Below, in pieces: positions 8,901 to 11,140 of a stretch of DNA of 11,140 bases; the first letter of the stretch is position 1; each line of letters begins with the position of its first letter. Source of the DNA: Isotricha intestinalis. Taxonomy: Eukaryota > Ciliophora > Litostomatea > Vestibuliferida > Isotrichidae. The translations under genes and the position numbers were made by a program. The notes beneath the pieces are model-generated. The model did no database searches, was not told where the DNA came from, and saw only the letters and a program-made list of their open reading frames with translations. The stretch spans positions 1-11,140 of the forward strand of contig JAJJLU010001052.1 in the NCBI GenBank assembly GCA_023807065.1, read 5' to 3'.

Positions 8901-10924
8901 ATAATTTTATCTTTTTTATTCATTTTTAAAAATTTCCATAATTCTCTTCTTGCAATAACATCAATTCCTGAAGTTGGTTCATCTAATAATATTAATTTAG
9001 AATTACCAATTAAAGCCATTGCAACACATAATTTTCTTTTTTGACCCCCTGATAAGGTACTACATAAATCATTTTGTTTTTCACCTAATTTAATATTTTG
9101 AATAAAATCTTCTACTTGATTAATATTATCATAATTTCCTTTTATTTGAACAATATATTTTAAATGTTCTTTTACTGTTAAATAATCAAAGAAAATATCT
9201 TCTTGAGTACAAACACCTAAATTTTCAAATAAGAATTTCTTATCAGTTATTATTGATTTTATTCCTATAAATATATCTCCTTTGTCTGGATCTTCTATTC
9301 CAGAAATCATTTTTATTAATGTTGTTTTTCCAGCTCCATTATGTCCTAATAAACAAAATATTTCATCTGGAAAAATTTCTCCTGAAAAATTATTTACTGC
9401 TTTTAAATCACCGTATATTCTTGTTACATTTTTTATATTTAAATAATTATTATTTTCCTTATTTAATAACTCTTTTTCTGTTAAATTTTCATGGTTTGAA
9501 TTTATATTTATTTTTTCTTCTGTTTCTTCTTCTAATAATATTTTTCCAATATTTATTCTATTTTTACCATATATTGGACTTTTAATAAATGAAATAAAAT
9601 CTAATCCAGAATTTTGATATTTAATTACAAAAACTGTTAATAATAAATAAATTATAGATAAACAAATAAAATATATTATGCAAACCATAAAACAAAATTC
9701 TCCTTCTGAATTCATTGTTAAAAGTTCAAATGAAAAATTTGTAAAATTATTTATTCTATATAAATTAAGCATTGTCATAATATAACAAACATTAGGAATT
9801 AGCATAGTAAAAAATTTTAAAATTTTAGAAAATCCAGATAAAAAAATAGTAATTGAAAAAACCATCATAATTAAAGAAAATAATTTAATTATAGAATTTG
9901 TACTTTTAACAGTTTTTAAAAAAGATTGAATAAGTATAATAAAGAAAAAAGTACTAATAGTTAATAATAATTGAACAAAAATAACAAGAAAAATATTAAT
10001 ATTTGGTAATAAATTATAACTATAAAAAAAAACAGCTCCAAAAAAAGGAATAATAGAAGTAATTAAATATAATAAACTCCAAGATAAAAAATTTTGTTTT
10101 GAAGTTATTCCTTGTCTATATAAAAATTCTAAAAGATGATTTTCTTTTTCTTTAACCATCCATAATATTATTGTATTAATTGTCATTTGAAAAAGGTTTG
10201 ATCCAAAAAAAAGAGTAATATAAGTTAAATCAAAATCAAAATTTAATATAGATGAAATTCCACTATCTATTATTTCCTTATTATTATAAAATTGTGTTGA
10301 TTGAATTTTTATATTTTTATTTATTGTATTATTTCTCTTTTGAATATAATATGTTATTAAATTCTGAATTTTTGAAAATCCAATTACTTTGTTTTTCCCT
10401 TTTAACTTTGTACTTTTTTTCAAATCTATTTCAAAAAGATTTGATGATGTTTCTAAAGAAGTTTTTGTAATATTTGCTATTCTATATTTTAATTCATTAT
10501 AATTTGCAATTTCAACTAATAATGTTATTTCTGTTTCTTTTTCATATTCTTTTGAGTTTATGTAATTTTTAAATGCTGTTTCATTATTAAAAACTCTAAT
10601 TGTTAAATTGTTTATTGCTTTACATTTATCTATAATATCATCAGAAATATTAGAATAATTATTATTTATTATTATCATTTTTTCTTTATTGCTAAAAGTA
10701 AATGATTCTTTTTGAAAAAGAATTTGTTCATGAAAATATTCTGCAGAAGATTGATCTTCTGGATTATTTATTAATATTAATTTATTATTTGTTACTTTTT
10801 TTATATACCATTCAAAAAAAGGACCATAACAAATGAATATTAAAGGGAAAATTATGTATGTACAAAGAGATTTCATTACATTTCTTTTTATAAATGTCAT
10901 ACGAATTTTTAGAAGAGTTATCAT
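5984..10924 (-). CDS. ABCA-type full-length ABC transporter
   Basis: A complete 1646-residue frame without introns, ATG (10922-10924) to TAA (5984-5986). The order is membrane domain 1, nucleotide-binding domain 1, membrane domain 2, nucleotide-binding domain 2, as in eukaryotic subfamily A, which exports or flips lipids using ATP. Helix 1 (about 21-38) leads to a ~190-residue luminal or extracellular loop, then helices from 230 to 435. NBD1 has Walker A GHNGAGKT (527-534), Q574, signature LSGGQ (624-628), Walker B LILLDEP (644-650) and H680, followed by the subfamily-A hallmark TSLEDVFIN (792-800). Half 2 has a helix at 856-877, a ~140-residue loop, and helices from 1016 to 1232. NBD2 has Walker A GFNGSGKT (1338-1345), Q1385, signature LSGGN (1432-1436), Walker B LLLDEP (1453-1458) and H1491. 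All catalytic residues are present in both sites. The N-terminus LLKIRMTFIKRNVMKSL fits the family, supporting this start over M9 or M17. It is shorter than human ABCA1, mainly in the loops. Confidence 0.97.
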   Translation of the reverse strand: MITLLKIRMTFIKRNVMKSLCTYIIFPLIFICYGPFFEWYIKKVTNNKLILINNPEDQSSAEYFHEQILFQKESFTFSNKEKMIIINNNYSNISDDIIDKCKAINNLTIRVFNNETAFKNYINSKEYEKETEITLLVEIANYNELKYRIANITKTSLETSSNLFEIDLKKSTKLKGKNKVIGFSKIQNLITYYIQKRNNTINKNIKIQSTQFYNNKEIIDSGISSILNFDFDLTYITLFFGSNLFQMTINTIILWMVKEKENHLLEFLYRQGITSKQNFLSWSLLYLITSIIPFFGAVFFYSYNLLPNINIFLVIFVQLLLTISTFFFIILIQSFLKTVKSTNSIIKLFSLIMMVFSITIFLSGFSKILKFFTMLIPNVCYIMTMLNLYRINNFTNFSFELLTMNSEGEFCFMVCIIYFICLSIIYLLLTVFVIKYQNSGLDFISFIKSPIYGKNRINIGKILLEEETEEKININSNHENLTEKELLNKENNNYLNIKNVTRIYGDLKAVNNFSGEIFPDEIFCLLGHNGAGKTTLIKMISGIEDPDKGDIFIGIKSIITDKKFLFENLGVCTQEDIFFDYLTVKEHLKYIVQIKGNYDNINQVEDFIQNIKLGEKQNDLCSTLSGGQKRKLCVAMALIGNSKLILLDEPTSGIDVIARRELWKFLKMNKKDKIIILTTHSLEEAEFLGDKIGIMTEGKFICSGTSSYLKNKFPCGFNLNLIINNKIFRYKKNELMNELKKIDQSALIKIYSNVIFSINFNLIKENTISEIFNYLDLIKNDFGIEQYTISTTSLEDVFINLNTNEMSNNLFSEKKDEESLTISGEKNIEDYNIPFSTQVKANIKRNLITLWRDKVTFIFEIVSSLGMLFLFSIGLNSILTDKNEYIEVEKLLTMSKIYISTKNKDFLNSSYYDKFKNEMKIEWLNKTDFKKYNEFVSYMLNQSKLTNEKSAIYIEENNNDINIINLYQGNSPDYYIATTNMLINIISEKYYGIIINSGKSYSDIPLGIKSGFIRKFASAYVEFIIYTLIFQSLFTISSYMINTPLKERTNNTKHILYLSGNDKLSYWIGIFVVDILKVIIFIFILFPILLMQSSRYIFVSIIIFMCLISLIFFVYIFTFFVDNEEDGVKNFILFGNILSIIIFYFSIIRIIIYYLSKNLLNELLESLFKGDYIITETDIFPISSILFLFLRYFIIILNSNDNSSFNRLTLRYMIIYLIEAIIYGLFLILIESGVFGKILNSILVKYSFSKIDNLNPQPINNENEEDNSRTEILISNEVRLENKNKYLEEQKQKANNISMTTRIINLTKTFWVCKGANIRAVNKINFGLEENEKFGLLGFNGSGKTTTFKSITQEILYDSGEIYLFGKELKSDFNSMRKIIGYCPQENSIFEYLSVEETLNYYKTLKGINISIKEISEKFGLTLYLKTICKNLSGGNKRKLTFAISIINNPKILLLDEPSTGVDPESRRIMWKNIMNLSSNNNKFNMILSTHSMEEAEILCDTVSWLKNGNFECVGNPEKLKIEFSAGYIFHIKIKKNINNELSTDDNKSYEFNKKILGWDKLDDRIKNNSYYIDKLNNVFDVIKEKINSIEIKEVLQDDSFDFVIDIINDVKGQLFTLILSIKEKFDYVDEISIRMQSLENILTNL

Positions 10925-11114
10925 TTTTCAATATTTATAAATTTGGATGATAATTTTAAATAAGATTTTTTATTTATTAATTTTTATTAATCATTAAATT
11001 TATATTTTGATTTATTTAATTTTTTTTTTATTTGTTTTTGAATAAAAATAAATTTTTTTTTTATTTACACATGTGTTTTACACTAAGACAATAAATATAT
11101 ATATTAATTTAGAT
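10925..11114 (-). promoter_or_regulatory. Upstream and subtelomeric region of the ABC transporter gene
   Basis: These ~190 bases are all that separates the ABC start codon from the terminal repeat, so the promoter and 5' leader must lie here unless the contig end is incomplete. It is nearly pure A+T with long T tracts (about 11021-11063) on the plus strand, that is A tracts on the coding strand. A GC-containing palindrome sits at 11067-11076. No TATA-type element can be distinguished in such composition. Confidence 0.45.
11067..11076. promoter_or_regulatory. 10-bp perfect palindrome ACACATGTGT
   Basis: ACACATGTGT is its own reverse complement and contains a CANNTG core. It is one of the few G/C-containing ordered words between the ABC gene and the chromosome end, 143 bases upstream of the start codon and about 40 bases inside the terminal repeat. 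It could be a dimeric protein-binding site; nothing in the sequence proves this. Confidence 0.25.
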
Positions 11115-11140
11115 TTTGGGGATTGGGGATTGGGGATTGG
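11115..11140 (+). repeat. Terminal GGGGATT tandem repeat, candidate telomere
   Basis: After TTT, GGGG occurs at 11118-11121, 11125-11128 and 11132-11135, each followed by ATT, and GG begins a fourth unit at the last two bases. That is more than three units with exact 7-base period and no errors. The G-rich strand runs 5'->3' to the end, the polarity required of a telomere at a right-hand end. In a sequence this poor in G such a run is not a chance event. It resembles ciliate telomeres such as GGGGTT with an inserted A. Only ~26 bases are seen, so an internal G-rich repeat cannot be strictly excluded. Confidence 0.8.

Noticed and set aside
6589..10470. Plus-strand frames at 6589-6789, 9319-9585 and 10252-10470
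   Set aside because: All lie inside the ABC transporter gene on the opposite strand. They fall where A-ending codons make the plus strand T-rich and so give Phe/Leu/Tyr-rich shadows.

Overview
The window is extremely A+T-rich eukaryotic DNA with long, uninterrupted reading frames under the standard code. It ends, in its last ~26 bases, in a short G-rich tandem repeat of period 7 (GGGGATT) that runs 5'->3' off the right edge. This looks like a chromosome end capped by telomere repeats. Three intact genes all stop with TAA, use CAA (rarely CAG) for glutamine, and show no introns. Together these suggest a protist, most plausibly a ciliate macronuclear chromosome from a lineage that kept the standard code (rumen litostome ciliates are one such group). 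That assignment is inference; no rRNA, tRNA or marker gene is present to settle it.

Layout, left to right. Bases 1-503 (minus strand, running off the left edge) are a decayed gene for a lysine/glutamate-rich, probably coiled-coil protein, with in-frame TAA stops and a frame shift at a TTAA microsatellite. Bases 918-1400 (minus) encode a small secreted protein with a signal peptide and a GPI-type tail, in an island of clearly higher G+C. Bases ~1929-2702 (minus) hold a broken copy of the transporter-like gene that lies intact on the plus strand at 3617-4756; the two are head to head. Bases ~4883-5677 (plus) carry the remains of an unidentified reading frame. Bases 5984-10924 (minus) encode a full-length ABCA-type ABC transporter (1646 aa), whose start codon is only ~190 bases from the telomere repeat.

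Nothing indicates that these genes form a pathway: they are separate transcription units, two membrane transport proteins and one surface protein. The two most interesting signals are not genes. One is the alternation of A-ending and T-ending synonymous codons in blocks of several hundred bases through the ABC gene, in an order that roughly follows its duplicated domain plan. The other is the concentration of decayed genes, including an inverted broken paralog, in this chromosome-end region.
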